DNA of 43,168 bases from JASEGV01 sp947085405 (GTDB taxonomy: Bacteria > Bacteroidota > Ignavibacteria > UBA10030 > BY39): the NCBI GenBank assembly GCA_947085405.1, contig CAMTWO010000038.1:1-43168 (forward strand), in the 5' to 3' direction. A program made the translations under genes and the position numbers. Below the pieces are notes generated by a model, which worked only from the letters and a program-made list of their open reading frames with translations, searched no databases and had not been told where the DNA came from. Below are positions 8,617 to 16,147 of this stretch, piece after piece. Numbering within the stretch: position 1 is the stretch's first letter; each line of letters starts with the position of its first letter.

Positions 8617-11469
8617 TCAAAATATATATTTTTTTAAAAACTTTCCTGTATGTGAATTTTTATTTAGAGCAATTTCTTCCGGTGTTCCAACCGCAACAAC
8701 GCGACCGCCGGCCTCACCGGCTTCGGGTCCTAAATCAATTATCCAATCGGCGCATTTGATTATATCCATATTATGTTCAATGATGAGAACAGAATGCCCG
8801 TTCATAATCAGTGCGTTGAAGCATGTCAAAAGTTTTGCGATATCGTCGAAATGTAAACCGGTTGTCGGTTCATCGAAGATAAAAAGTTTTCTTCCTTCTG
8901 TGTTTTGTGCCAGCAAGTGAGCAGCTAATTTTATCCGTTGTGCTTCGCCGCCTGATAGTGTTGTTGCCTGTTGACCAAGCCGGATGTATCCAAGTCCGAC
9001 GTCGTTTAAAATCTGTAATTGTTTAACAATCCGCCGTGCTGAAACATCGCCGCTGAAAAAAGTAATCGCTTCCGAAACAGTTAGGTTCAAAACATCGCTT
9101 ATGTTTTTACTATGGTATTTTACTTCGAGTATTTCTTTTTTAAAGCGTTTACCTTTGCACACATCGCAGGTTAGCTGCAAGTCGGCGAGGAACTGCATTT
9201 CGATAACTTGAATACCGCTTCCTTCGCAAGCGTCGCAGCGACCGGCGGCAACGTTGAACGAAAAACTTCCAGGTGTATAACCACGGATTTTTGCAGCTTG
9301 CGTATTTGCAAAAATATTTCGTATCAAGTCGAAAACTTTTATATAAGTTACAGGGTTCGATCGCGGCGTCCGACCAATCGGGGATTGGTCAACTAATTCG
9401 ACGCCGTCAATATATTGGCTACCCCGCAGATGCTTTAGCTTTTCAGAAACAAAGTTTTCTGAATTCACACCATTGCTTGCTTTGATATTCTTGAGAGCCG
9501 GATAAAGTATATCCATTATCAACGTGCTTTTACCGGAACCGCTCACGCCGGTGATACAGACGAATTTATTCAATGGAATTTCGACATCAACGTTTTTCAG
9601 ATTGTTTGCCGATGCATCTCTAATAATAAGTTTTTTAGTTTCATTGGTTCGACGATTTTTTGGCAGCGGGATTGCAAGCTTTCCGCTCAAATACTTGCCG
9701 GTAAGCGATATTGCATCTCTTTTGATTTCATCGTAAGTCCCTTGAAACACTACACTTCCGCCGTTTTCTCCAGCCCCCGGTCCTAAATCAAGAATCAAAT
9801 CTGCCGATTTCATCATATCCGAATCGTGTTCAACTACAATCACGGTATTGCCCACATCTCGTATCGATTTCAGAATCCCGATAAGTTTGTCGTTATCACG
9901 CGGGTGCAAACCGATACTCGGTTCATCCAAAACATAAACAGCTCCCATTAACGACGAACCTAAAGATGTAGCTAAATTAATCCGCTGCGATTCGCCCCCC
10001 GAAAGAGTGTTCGATAACCGGTCGAGCGTGAGATATCCGATACCGACATCAACAAGATATTTCAGACGCCGCTTCAGTTCTTCTAAAATTCGATTGGCAA
10101 TATTAAAATCGAATTCACTTAATTGCATCGTATCAAAAAAAACGAACGCCTGATCAATCGTCATCCGCACAGCATCGAAAATAGTTTTATTGGCAATACG
10201 AATGTTTAATGCTTCTTTTCTAACACGTGAACCGTTGCAATCTTGGCAAGTTGTATAGCCACGGAAGCGACTTAAAAAATACCTGTAATGTATTTTATAA
10301 GATTTGCTTTCGATGAACTTAAAAAATTTGTAAAGACCGGCAAAACCTTTCCAACCGTTTAGAATGATGTTGATTTCTTCTTTAGTTAAATCATAAAACG
10401 GAATATCTAAACGAACACCCGCATCGTCAGCAATTATGATTAAATCTTCAAGATATTTTTTCCATTTTGGTGTTGTCCAAGGTTGAATGGCGCCATCACG
10501 GATAGTTTTCGATTTGTTCGGTATTACCAAATCTAAATCTATCCCTACCGATTTTCCAAAACCTTGGCAGGAAGGACAGGCACCAAACGGGCTGTTAAAC
10601 GAAAACAGACGCGGGTCGGGTTCTTCATACTCGATGCTGCAATCAGCACAATTAAAATGTTGGTTGAACCGTAGAGTTTTATCCTTCTCTAGAACTTTTA
10701 AAATCAGATTACCATTTCCAAGATTAAATGCTGTTTCAATCGAATCTGCAAGCCGTGTAGTGTCGTCCAATTTTCTGAAAATTATTCTATCTACTACTAC
10801 GAAAATATCGCTTTTGCTTAACTCTTTTGTGCAAAGTTTTGTGGAGGATGTTTCGGTTAAATCGATCAACTCGTTTTTACAAAAGATTCTTACAAAACCC
10901 TGCTTCTTGATATTATCGATTTCTTTCTTAAAACTTGCTTTGGTGTGAATTTGCAAAGGGAACATTACATACAGGCGTGATTCGGAAAGACCGGCAAGCT
11001 CTGTTTCTAATTTTGAGAGTACGGTTTTAACCGAGTCGTGTTGAACGAATTTTCCGCATTTGTGGCAAGAGGTTTTTCCGATTCGTGCAAAAAGAAGTCG
11101 TAGATAGTCGTAAATCTCAGTCGTCGTACCGACTGTCGATCTGGGATTGCGTGTTGCTGTTCTTTGCTCAATTGCAATAGCCGGACTCAAACCCTCAATG
11201 GAATCAACGTCGGGTTTATCCATCCGTTCAAGGAATTGGCGGGCATAAGACGATAAGCTTTCAACAAAACGCCGCTGTCCTTCAGCGTAGATTGTATCAA
11301 AAGCTAAACTCGACTTTCCCGAACCGCTAACGCCCGTAAAAACGATAAGTTTGTTGCGGGGGAGTTCTAAATTAATGTTTTTTAGATTATGAACGCGAGC
11401 ACCACGGATGATGATGGATTTCATCCGGGAGCTAATTTGTTCTGATTTCTTTTTAACGATTCTACTCAT
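8617..11469 (-). CDS. uvrA: UvrABC excinuclease subunit A
   Basis: A 950-residue damage-recognition ATPase of nucleotide excision repair, of normal length. The first ATP site is GVSGSGKS at residues 46-53, and the second GVSGSGKST is near 645. ABC signatures are LSGGESQRINLA (~493) followed by VLDEPSIGLHP, and LSGGEAQRIKLA (~840) followed by FDEPTTGLH. Zinc-binding CxxC pairs are visible at 135-138 (CHKC), near 276 (CADC), near 300 (CPSC) and in the C-terminal CDACEGSG ... CDVCKGKRF block. An internal start at M16 (MKSIIIRGARVHNLKN) would match the family N-terminus as well as the longer one. It is divergent from the M16 peptidase genes, with 117 bp between the starts. Confidence 0.98.
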   Translation of the reverse strand: MSRIVKKKSEQISSRMKSIIIRGARVHNLKNINLELPRNKLIVFTGVSGSGKSSLAFDTIYAEGQRRFVESLSSYARQFLERMDKPDVDSIEGLSPAIAIEQRTATRNPRSTVGTTTEIYDYLRLLFARIGKTSCHKCGKFVQHDSVKTVLSKLETELAGLSESRLYVMFPLQIHTKASFKKEIDNIKKQGFVRIFCKNELIDLTETSSTKLCTKELSKSDIFVVVDRIIFRKLDDTTRLADSIETAFNLGNGNLILKVLEKDKTLRFNQHFNCADCSIEYEEPDPRLFSFNSPFGACPSCQGFGKSVGIDLDLVIPNKSKTIRDGAIQPWTTPKWKKYLEDLIIIADDAGVRLDIPFYDLTKEEINIILNGWKGFAGLYKFFKFIESKSYKIHYRYFLSRFRGYTTCQDCNGSRVRKEALNIRIANKTIFDAVRMTIDQAFVFFDTMQLSEFDFNIANRILEELKRRLKYLVDVGIGYLTLDRLSNTLSGGESQRINLATSLGSSLMGAVYVLDEPSIGLHPRDNDKLIGILKSIRDVGNTVIVVEHDSDMMKSADLILDLGPGAGENGGSVVFQGTYDEIKRDAISLTGKYLSGKLAIPLPKNRRTNETKKLIIRDASANNLKNVDVEIPLNKFVCITGVSGSGKSTLIMDILYPALKNIKASNGVNSENFVSEKLKHLRGSQYIDGVELVDQSPIGRTPRSNPVTYIKVFDLIRNIFANTQAAKIRGYTPGSFSFNVAAGRCDACEGSGIQVIEMQFLADLQLTCDVCKGKRFKKEILEVKYHSKNISDVLNLTVSEAITFFSGDVSARRIVKQLQILNDVGLGYIRLGQQATTLSGGEAQRIKLAAHLLAQNTEGRKLFIFDEPTTGLHFDDIAKLLTCFNALIMNGHSVLIIEHNMDIIKCADWIIDLGPEAGEAGGRVVAVGTPEEIALNKNSHTGKFLKKYIF

Positions 11470-11586
11470 TTATTTTAAAATAAGAAAATTCTTCCTTTAA
11501 TTGCAATTTATAAAATCCTTTCTTAACTTTATTCCGCTTAATTTGATTTTATCTTTTCATCATTTACATCCAATATTGGAGTTTCT

Positions 11587-12927
11587 ATGTTCAAATTTTT
11601 TCTTTTATTTTTTATGATTATCTCAAATTCATTTTCTCAGCTAAACATTAAGTTTGAAAAGTATGTTTTGCCGAATGGCTTGAACGTGATTCTTCACGAA
11701 GATCACAGCGTTCCAATAGTTGCAATAAATCTCTGGTATCACGTAGGCTCGGGGCGTGAGAAAGTAGGTAAATCTGGCTTTGCACATTTGTTCGAGCACA
11801 TGTTGTTTCAGGGTTCACAAAATGTTGAAAAAGGGGACCATTTCAAACTTCTGCAAGATGCCGGCGGGACGCTGAACGGTTCAACAAACACCGACCGCAC
11901 GAATTACTGGGAAGTTGTGCCGAACAATTTCTTAGAGTTAGCTCTTTACCTCGAATCCGACAGAATGGGTTTTCTGCTGGAGGCAATGACTCAAGATAAA
12001 TTAGATAACCAGCGGGATGTTGTAAAAAACGAACGCCGCCAAAATTACGAAAACCAACCTTATGGAATGGCTTCAAAAGTAATCAGCGAAAATCTTTACC
12101 CGCCGGATCATCCATACCATTGGCTGACTATCGGGACGCAGGAAGATTTGACAAACGCCACGCTTGATGATGTAAAAGATTTTTTTAGGGAATATTACAC
12201 ACCGAATAATGCGAGCTTGTGCATCGGAGGCGATATAGACCCGAAAGATGTGAAGAAACTTGTAGAAAAATATTTCGGTGAAATACCGGCGGGCAAAAAT
12301 ATCGGGAAAGTAAAACCAGCAATACCTGTTTTAGCTGAAAATAAATATTTGTTGCTCGAAGACAACGTGCAACTGCCCCGTTTATATATTAGCTGGTTGA
12401 CTGAACCACACTTTACGGATAACGAACCGGCGCTTGATATTTTAGCGGATGTAATTTCGAGGGGAAAAAATTCGCGCCTTTATAAATCGCTTGTTTACGA
12501 AAAACAAATCGCACAGGATGTAATGGCTTATAATAATAGCGCCGAAATTTCGGGTTCGTTTACAATAGTGGCAACAGCGAAACTCGGAATTACTTTGAAA
12601 CAAATCGAGGATGCTATTTATTCCGAAATCGAAAAAATTAAAATCGAAGGAATTACACAACGCGAACTTGACCGCTCGAAGAATGAACTCGAAGCGAGTT
12701 CTGTTTACCGCTTGCAATCGGTTGGTGGTTTTGGAGGCAAAACCGACCAGTTGAATCGGTATAATGTTTTCAAAGGCGATCCCGGTTATTTTAACAAAGA
12801 CTTAGCACGTTACAGAAAAGTTAAACCCGACGACGTGAAAAAAGCGGCAAGCAAATTCTTAAAACAAACGGGTAAAGTAGTTCTTAGTGTCGTTCCAAAA
12901 GGCAAAAAAGAATTACAAGCACAATAA
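11587..12927 (+). CDS. M16-family zinc peptidase, catalytic subunit
   Basis: A 446-residue secreted protein with a signal peptide (MFKFFLLFFMIISNSFSQ). The inverted zinc motif HLFEH spans residues 67-71, with the downstream metal-ligand glutamate probably E149 in VVKNERRQNYENQPYG. Two M16 half-domains are recognisable; the second contains VISRGKNSRLYKSLVYEKQI but no clear R/Y substrate-binding pair. It probably acts in the periplasm or at the surface on peptides. The partner gene follows 18 bp downstream with a good ribosome-binding site, and seems to supply the missing R/Y segment, so the two likely form a heterodimer like other M16B pairs. Confidence 0.92.
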   Translation: MFKFFLLFFMIISNSFSQLNIKFEKYVLPNGLNVILHEDHSVPIVAINLWYHVGSGREKVGKSGFAHLFEHMLFQGSQNVEKGDHFKLLQDAGGTLNGSTNTDRTNYWEVVPNNFLELALYLESDRMGFLLEAMTQDKLDNQRDVVKNERRQNYENQPYGMASKVISENLYPPDHPYHWLTIGTQEDLTNATLDDVKDFFREYYTPNNASLCIGGDIDPKDVKKLVEKYFGEIPAGKNIGKVKPAIPVLAENKYLLLEDNVQLPRLYISWLTEPHFTDNEPALDILADVISRGKNSRLYKSLVYEKQIAQDVMAYNNSAEISGSFTIVATAKLGITLKQIEDAIYSEIEKIKIEGITQRELDRSKNELEASSVYRLQSVGGFGGKTDQLNRYNVFKGDPGYFNKDLARYRKVKPDDVKKAASKFLKQTGKVVLSVVPKGKKELQAQ

Positions 12928-12945
12928 TGAAAAGGAGTATCAAAA

Positions 12946-14373
12946 ATGAAAATTATAAAATTAATCTTGGTAATATTAATTACTGTTGGAACTATGCAAT
13001 CGCAAATTGATAGATCAAAAAAACCGGTAGAAGAAAAACCCCCATCATTTTCACTCCCCAAAATTCAAAAAGGTGTACTATCGAATGGTTTAAAGCTGAT
13101 GCTTGTTGAACAAAGTGAGTTGCCGATAGTACAAATGCAGTTTGTTTTTCAAATAGGCGCTACTTATGACCCGGCTAATAAATCGGGAACATTCAATTTA
13201 ATGATGCGTATGATGGATGCTGGGACAAAAAAAAGAACGTTGCTGGAAATATCAGATGAGTTTACTTTTTTAGGTTCACGTTTTAGCAGCAATACAAATT
13301 ACGACGGGAGTTTCGTTTCCGTTACCTCCTTGAAAAAACACCTCGATAAAACATTAGAAATCACCGCCGACATTTTGCAGAATTCAATTTTTCCGGAGGC
13401 AGAATTTACTCGTATCAAAAACGAATCGCTGACCGGGTTAGTTCAGCAGAAAGATCGCCCCGAAGTAATCGTCGGTAAAGTATTCTCAAAAATTTTGTAT
13501 GGTGAAACGCATCCGTACGGAAACCCTGCTGACGGAACTGAAGAGAGTGTAAAAAATATTTCGGTTGAAGATGTGCGGACGTTTTTCAGTAATTACATTC
13601 ATCCCGATAATGCAACTTTGATTGTTGTAGGCGATGTGAAAATGAATGAGCTAAAATCGTTACTCGAGAAACAATTAAAAGCATGGAAAAATGGTAAAAA
13701 TATAACTGGCGATATTCCGTCTGTAAAAGTTGAATTCACGCCCGGTATTTACATTGTCGATAAAGCCAAGGCGCCGCAATCACAAATCCGTGTTGGAAGT
13801 ATCGGTGTTCGCCGCAATACCCCCGATTATTTTGCTCTCGAAGTTATGAATATGATTTTAGGCGGGGCTTTCAATAGCCGTATTAACTGGAATCTGCGTG
13901 AGCAAAAAGGTTATACTTATGGAGCGCGCTCGAGTTTTGCGTATCGAAAAGAAGCCGGACCGTTCAGTGCGGGTGGGGGATTTAAATCGAGTGTAACTGA
14001 CAGTTGTGTTTACGAAATTTTAGCTGAGATTAAAAAAATGCGTGATACCGATGTTACGGTTGATGAATTAGAATTTGCCAAAAATAGCTTGGTGCGTGGC
14101 TTCCCGAGGACATTTGAAACTCTCGGACAAATAGCCGGCTATTTGGGAAGTTTGGTTTTGTATAATTTACCAGATGATTATTATAACTCGTATATTAAAA
14201 ATATCGAGAAGGTAACTATTAAAGATGTTCGCGCAGTCAGTGAAAAATATCTGCTTCCGGATAAAATGGCTATTGTTATCGTCGGAGATGTTGAACTGAA
14301 TAAATCGGCATTAGAGAAATTGAATTTAGGAAAAGTAAATATACTTGATGCTAACGGTAAGCAACTTGAATGA
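12946..14373 (+). CDS. M16-family peptidase-like protein, non-catalytic partner
   Basis: A 475-residue protein with signal peptide (ILVILITVGTMQSQ). It has the M16 fold, but where the zinc motif HxxEH should lie it reads SGTFNLMMRMMDAGTKKR, so it cannot bind zinc in the usual way. In the second half it has LREQKGYTYGARSSF, matching the R/Y pair that binds substrate in M16 enzymes. The upstream protein has the reverse combination. The start is preceded by AAGGAG. The pair is best read as an obligate two-subunit M16B peptidase; a separate chaperone-like role is possible. Confidence 0.9.
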   Translation: MKIIKLILVILITVGTMQSQIDRSKKPVEEKPPSFSLPKIQKGVLSNGLKLMLVEQSELPIVQMQFVFQIGATYDPANKSGTFNLMMRMMDAGTKKRTLLEISDEFTFLGSRFSSNTNYDGSFVSVTSLKKHLDKTLEITADILQNSIFPEAEFTRIKNESLTGLVQQKDRPEVIVGKVFSKILYGETHPYGNPADGTEESVKNISVEDVRTFFSNYIHPDNATLIVVGDVKMNELKSLLEKQLKAWKNGKNITGDIPSVKVEFTPGIYIVDKAKAPQSQIRVGSIGVRRNTPDYFALEVMNMILGGAFNSRINWNLREQKGYTYGARSSFAYRKEAGPFSAGGGFKSSVTDSCVYEILAEIKKMRDTDVTVDELEFAKNSLVRGFPRTFETLGQIAGYLGSLVLYNLPDDYYNSYIKNIEKVTIKDVRAVSEKYLLPDKMAIVIVGDVELNKSALEKLNLGKVNILDANGKQLE

Positions 14374-14379
14374 ATAAAC

Positions 14380-14510
14380 TGATAAAACAATCTGTCCGAA
14401 TCCGTCGAATTCGTGTATATCCCTGCCTGCGGCAGGCAGGCGTGTTCTATTGAACCAGATATAAATAGAACGCGGATGGACACAGATCAAACGGATAGAC
14501 ACAGATAAAT
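14380..14510. repeat. Dispersed repeat, copy 1 (upstream of GxxExxY gene)
   Basis: Begins ctGATAAAACAATCTGTCC and ends with repeated CGGATAGACACAGATAAAT-like steps directly at the start codon of the next gene. It contains GTTCTATT (14442-14449) and AATAGAAC (14464-14471), an inverted repeat round GAACCAGATATA. It aligns with copies at 14895-14996 and 18880-18992 along its whole length, except for a 19-base palindromic insertion (14422-14440). Confidence 0.85.
14422..14440. repeat. Perfect palindrome nested inside dispersed repeat copy 1
   Basis: CCTGCCTGCGGCAGGCAGG has 9-bp arms around a single G. Copies 2 and 3 of the surrounding repeat lack it and run straight from TATATCC or AAATCA into GTGTTC, so it looks like a later insertion into copy 1. 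Confidence 0.85.
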
Positions 14511-14906
14511 ATGTTACATGAAGAATTAACAAATATTATTATTGGTGCATTTTATAAAGTGTACAATACACTTGGTTACGGATTTCTTGAGAAGGTTTAC
14601 GAAAACTCTCTTAAGATAGAATTACAGCGACACGGATTAAGAGTACAGCAACAAAAGCATATAAAAGTGCATTATGAAGGTCTCGAAGTTGGTGACTATT
14701 TTGCCGACCTGTTAGTTGAAGATTTGGTAATCATAGAACTGAAAGCTGCCGAAGGAATTTGTGAAGAACACGAAGCACAGTTACTAAATTATTTGAAAGC
14801 AACTGATGTAGAAGTAGGATTATTATTTAATTTTGGGAAAAATCCTGAATTTCGAAGAAAAATATTTACCAATGATAAAAAAAGAATTCGAAACGAACAC
14901 GGATAA
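14511..14906 (+). CDS. GxxExxY-family protein, PD-(D/E)XK nuclease fold
   Basis: A 131-residue protein with the family motif GFLEKVY at residues 24-30. A PD-(D/E)XK-like site follows: D66 in GDYFADLLVEDLVIIELKAA, then E76 and K78. Members of this family are small, often multi-copy in a genome, and of unproven function; nuclease activity is inferred from the fold. It has no signal peptide. Its 5' end abuts copy 1 of a dispersed repeat, and its last codons (…NEHG-stop) are encoded inside copy 2. This gene-plus-repeat arrangement suggests that they spread together. It interrupts the stretch between the peptidase pair and the aro genes. Confidence 0.85.
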   Translation: MLHEELTNIIIGAFYKVYNTLGYGFLEKVYENSLKIELQRHGLRVQQQKHIKVHYEGLEVGDYFADLLVEDLVIIELKAAEGICEEHEAQLLNYLKATDVEVGLLFNFGKNPEFRRKIFTNDKKRIRNEHG

Positions 14907-14996
14907 AACAATCCGTCCGAATCCGTTGAATTCGTGTATATCCGTGTTCCATTGAACCAGATATAAAGAACACGGATGAACACCGATAAAACAATT
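14895..14996. repeat. Dispersed repeat, copy 2 (overlaps GxxExxY stop)
   Basis: Starts GAACACGGATAAAACAATCC within the last codons of the GxxExxY gene. It carries the arms GTGTTC (14944-14949) and GAACAC (14968-14973) around CATTGAACCAGATATAAA. About 100 bp align with copy 1, without its nested palindrome. It ends about 10 bp before aroB. Confidence 0.85.
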
Positions 14997-15004
14997 GATA
15001 ATAA

Positions 15005-16147
15005 ATGCATAAAAAAATAAAAGTAAATATTTCAAACAAGGACAAAAAGTCGTACGATATTTATATCGGTCAGTCAGTCTACGACCCTAACGGGTCGAAG
15101 ACCCGTAGGGCTGAAGGATCATTATCCGATGCGGCTGCCGATATTGCTAAGACATTTCCCAAATCGAAATGTTTTATTATCACCGATACGAATGTCGAAA
15201 AACTTTACGCGCGTGAGTTCAATAAACTGATTGCCGGACAAGGTATTGCATCCGAAATAATCTCTTTCACTTACGGCGAAAAATCTAAAACACGGAAGAC
15301 AAAAGAGTATATAGAAAATCAGTTAATAAAATTTGGAGCTAATAGAAATTCGGTAATCATCGCACTCGGCGGCGGGGTGGTGGGTGATATTGCTGGCTTT
15401 GTTGCGGCAACTCTGTTTAGAGGAGTTCCGTTCATTCAGATACCTACGACCTTACTTGCGCAGGTCGATAGCAGTGTTGGGGGTAAAGTTGGTGTAAACC
15501 ACCCGCTTGGAAAAAACCTGATTGGTGCATTTTACCAACCCGATGCTGTATATATAGATGTTTCAACCTTACAAACACTTTCTGATGCAGAATACCGGAA
15601 TGGTTTGGCTGAAGTGGTTAAATACGGTGCAGCGCTTGATATAAAATTGTTTGAACTACTCGCAAGGAATGCCGATAAAATTCTTGCCCGTGATACAAAG
15701 TTGTTGAAAAATATCATCGAGCGTTGCTGCGAATTGAAAGCTGAAGTAGTTAACAAAGATGAAAAAGAAACATCGTACAGGCGGATTTTGAATTTCGGAC
15801 ATACTATCGGTCATGCGGTAGAAAAATTAAGCCATTACAAAATTCCTCACGGTGTTGCTGTATCGATTGGAATGGTTGCAGAAGCTGAAATGGCTTTTCG
15901 TTTGAAAATTCTGGATCGCAAATCGGTAGCTAAACTCAAAATGTTGCTCACACATTTTGGATTGCCTGCTGAGTTACCTAAAAATTTTAAAGTTCTCGAA
16001 TATATTGAAGCCACACAAACAGATAAAAAAGCAGTTGAAGATAAAATATTATACACACTGATAGATAAAATCGGCAGTGGAGTGATCGATGTTCCGTTAA
16101 CTTCTGAAGATGTTGAAGCATTATTGGTGTTTTATGATTTGCGTTAG
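15005..16147 (+). CDS. aroB: 3-dehydroquinate synthase with an N-terminal palindromic insertion
   Basis: Converts DAHP to 3-dehydroquinate, shikimate-pathway step 2, in the cytoplasm. The NAD site GGGVVGDIAGF is at 122-132; PTTLLAQVDSSVGGKVGVNH and LGKNLIGAFYQP follow; metal ligands are E203 (GLAEVVKYG), H266 (NFGHTIGHA) and H282 (PHGVAV). At 380 residues it is about 15-20 longer than usual. The excess sits at residues ~25-39 (VYDPNGSKTRRAEGS), encoded by a palindromic element at 15085-15110; removing it leaves IYIGQS-LSDAAADIAKTF, close to the normal family N-terminus. First gene of an aroB-aroDE-aroA set; the stop overlaps the next start by 14 bp. Confidence 0.96.
   Translation: MHKKIKVNISNKDKKSYDIYIGQSVYDPNGSKTRRAEGSLSDAAADIAKTFPKSKCFIITDTNVEKLYAREFNKLIAGQGIASEIISFTYGEKSKTRKTKEYIENQLIKFGANRNSVIIALGGGVVGDIAGFVAATLFRGVPFIQIPTTLLAQVDSSVGGKVGVNHPLGKNLIGAFYQPDAVYIDVSTLQTLSDAEYRNGLAEVVKYGAALDIKLFELLARNADKILARDTKLLKNIIERCCELKAEVVNKDEKETSYRRILNFGHTIGHAVEKLSHYKIPHGVAVSIGMVAEAEMAFRLKILDRKSVAKLKMLLTHFGLPAELPKNFKVLEYIEATQTDKKAVEDKILYTLIDKIGSGVIDVPLTSEDVEALLVFYDLR
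15085..15110. repeat. Palindromic element inserted in aroB
   Basis: Arms CCCTAACGGGTC and GACCCGTAGGG around GAA; one unpaired A in the left arm, otherwise fully complementary. It is GC-rich compared with the surrounding AT-rich gene and lies exactly where AroB has extra residues (~25-39). The reading frame is kept. Confidence 0.8.

Noticed and set aside
10487..10948. 153-residue plus-strand ORF
   Set aside because: Antisense shadow of uvrA, no domain signal.
14181..14532. Minus-strand ORFs across the peptidase end and repeat copy 1
   Set aside because: They read through the dispersed repeat and the antisense of the M16 partner gene; similar 'ORFs' appear at copy 2 for the same reason.
16110..16133. 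Upstream start for aroDE
   Set aside because: Adds MLKHYWCF, overlaps aroB by 38 bp and does not match the family; the ATG at 16134 gives the expected start.
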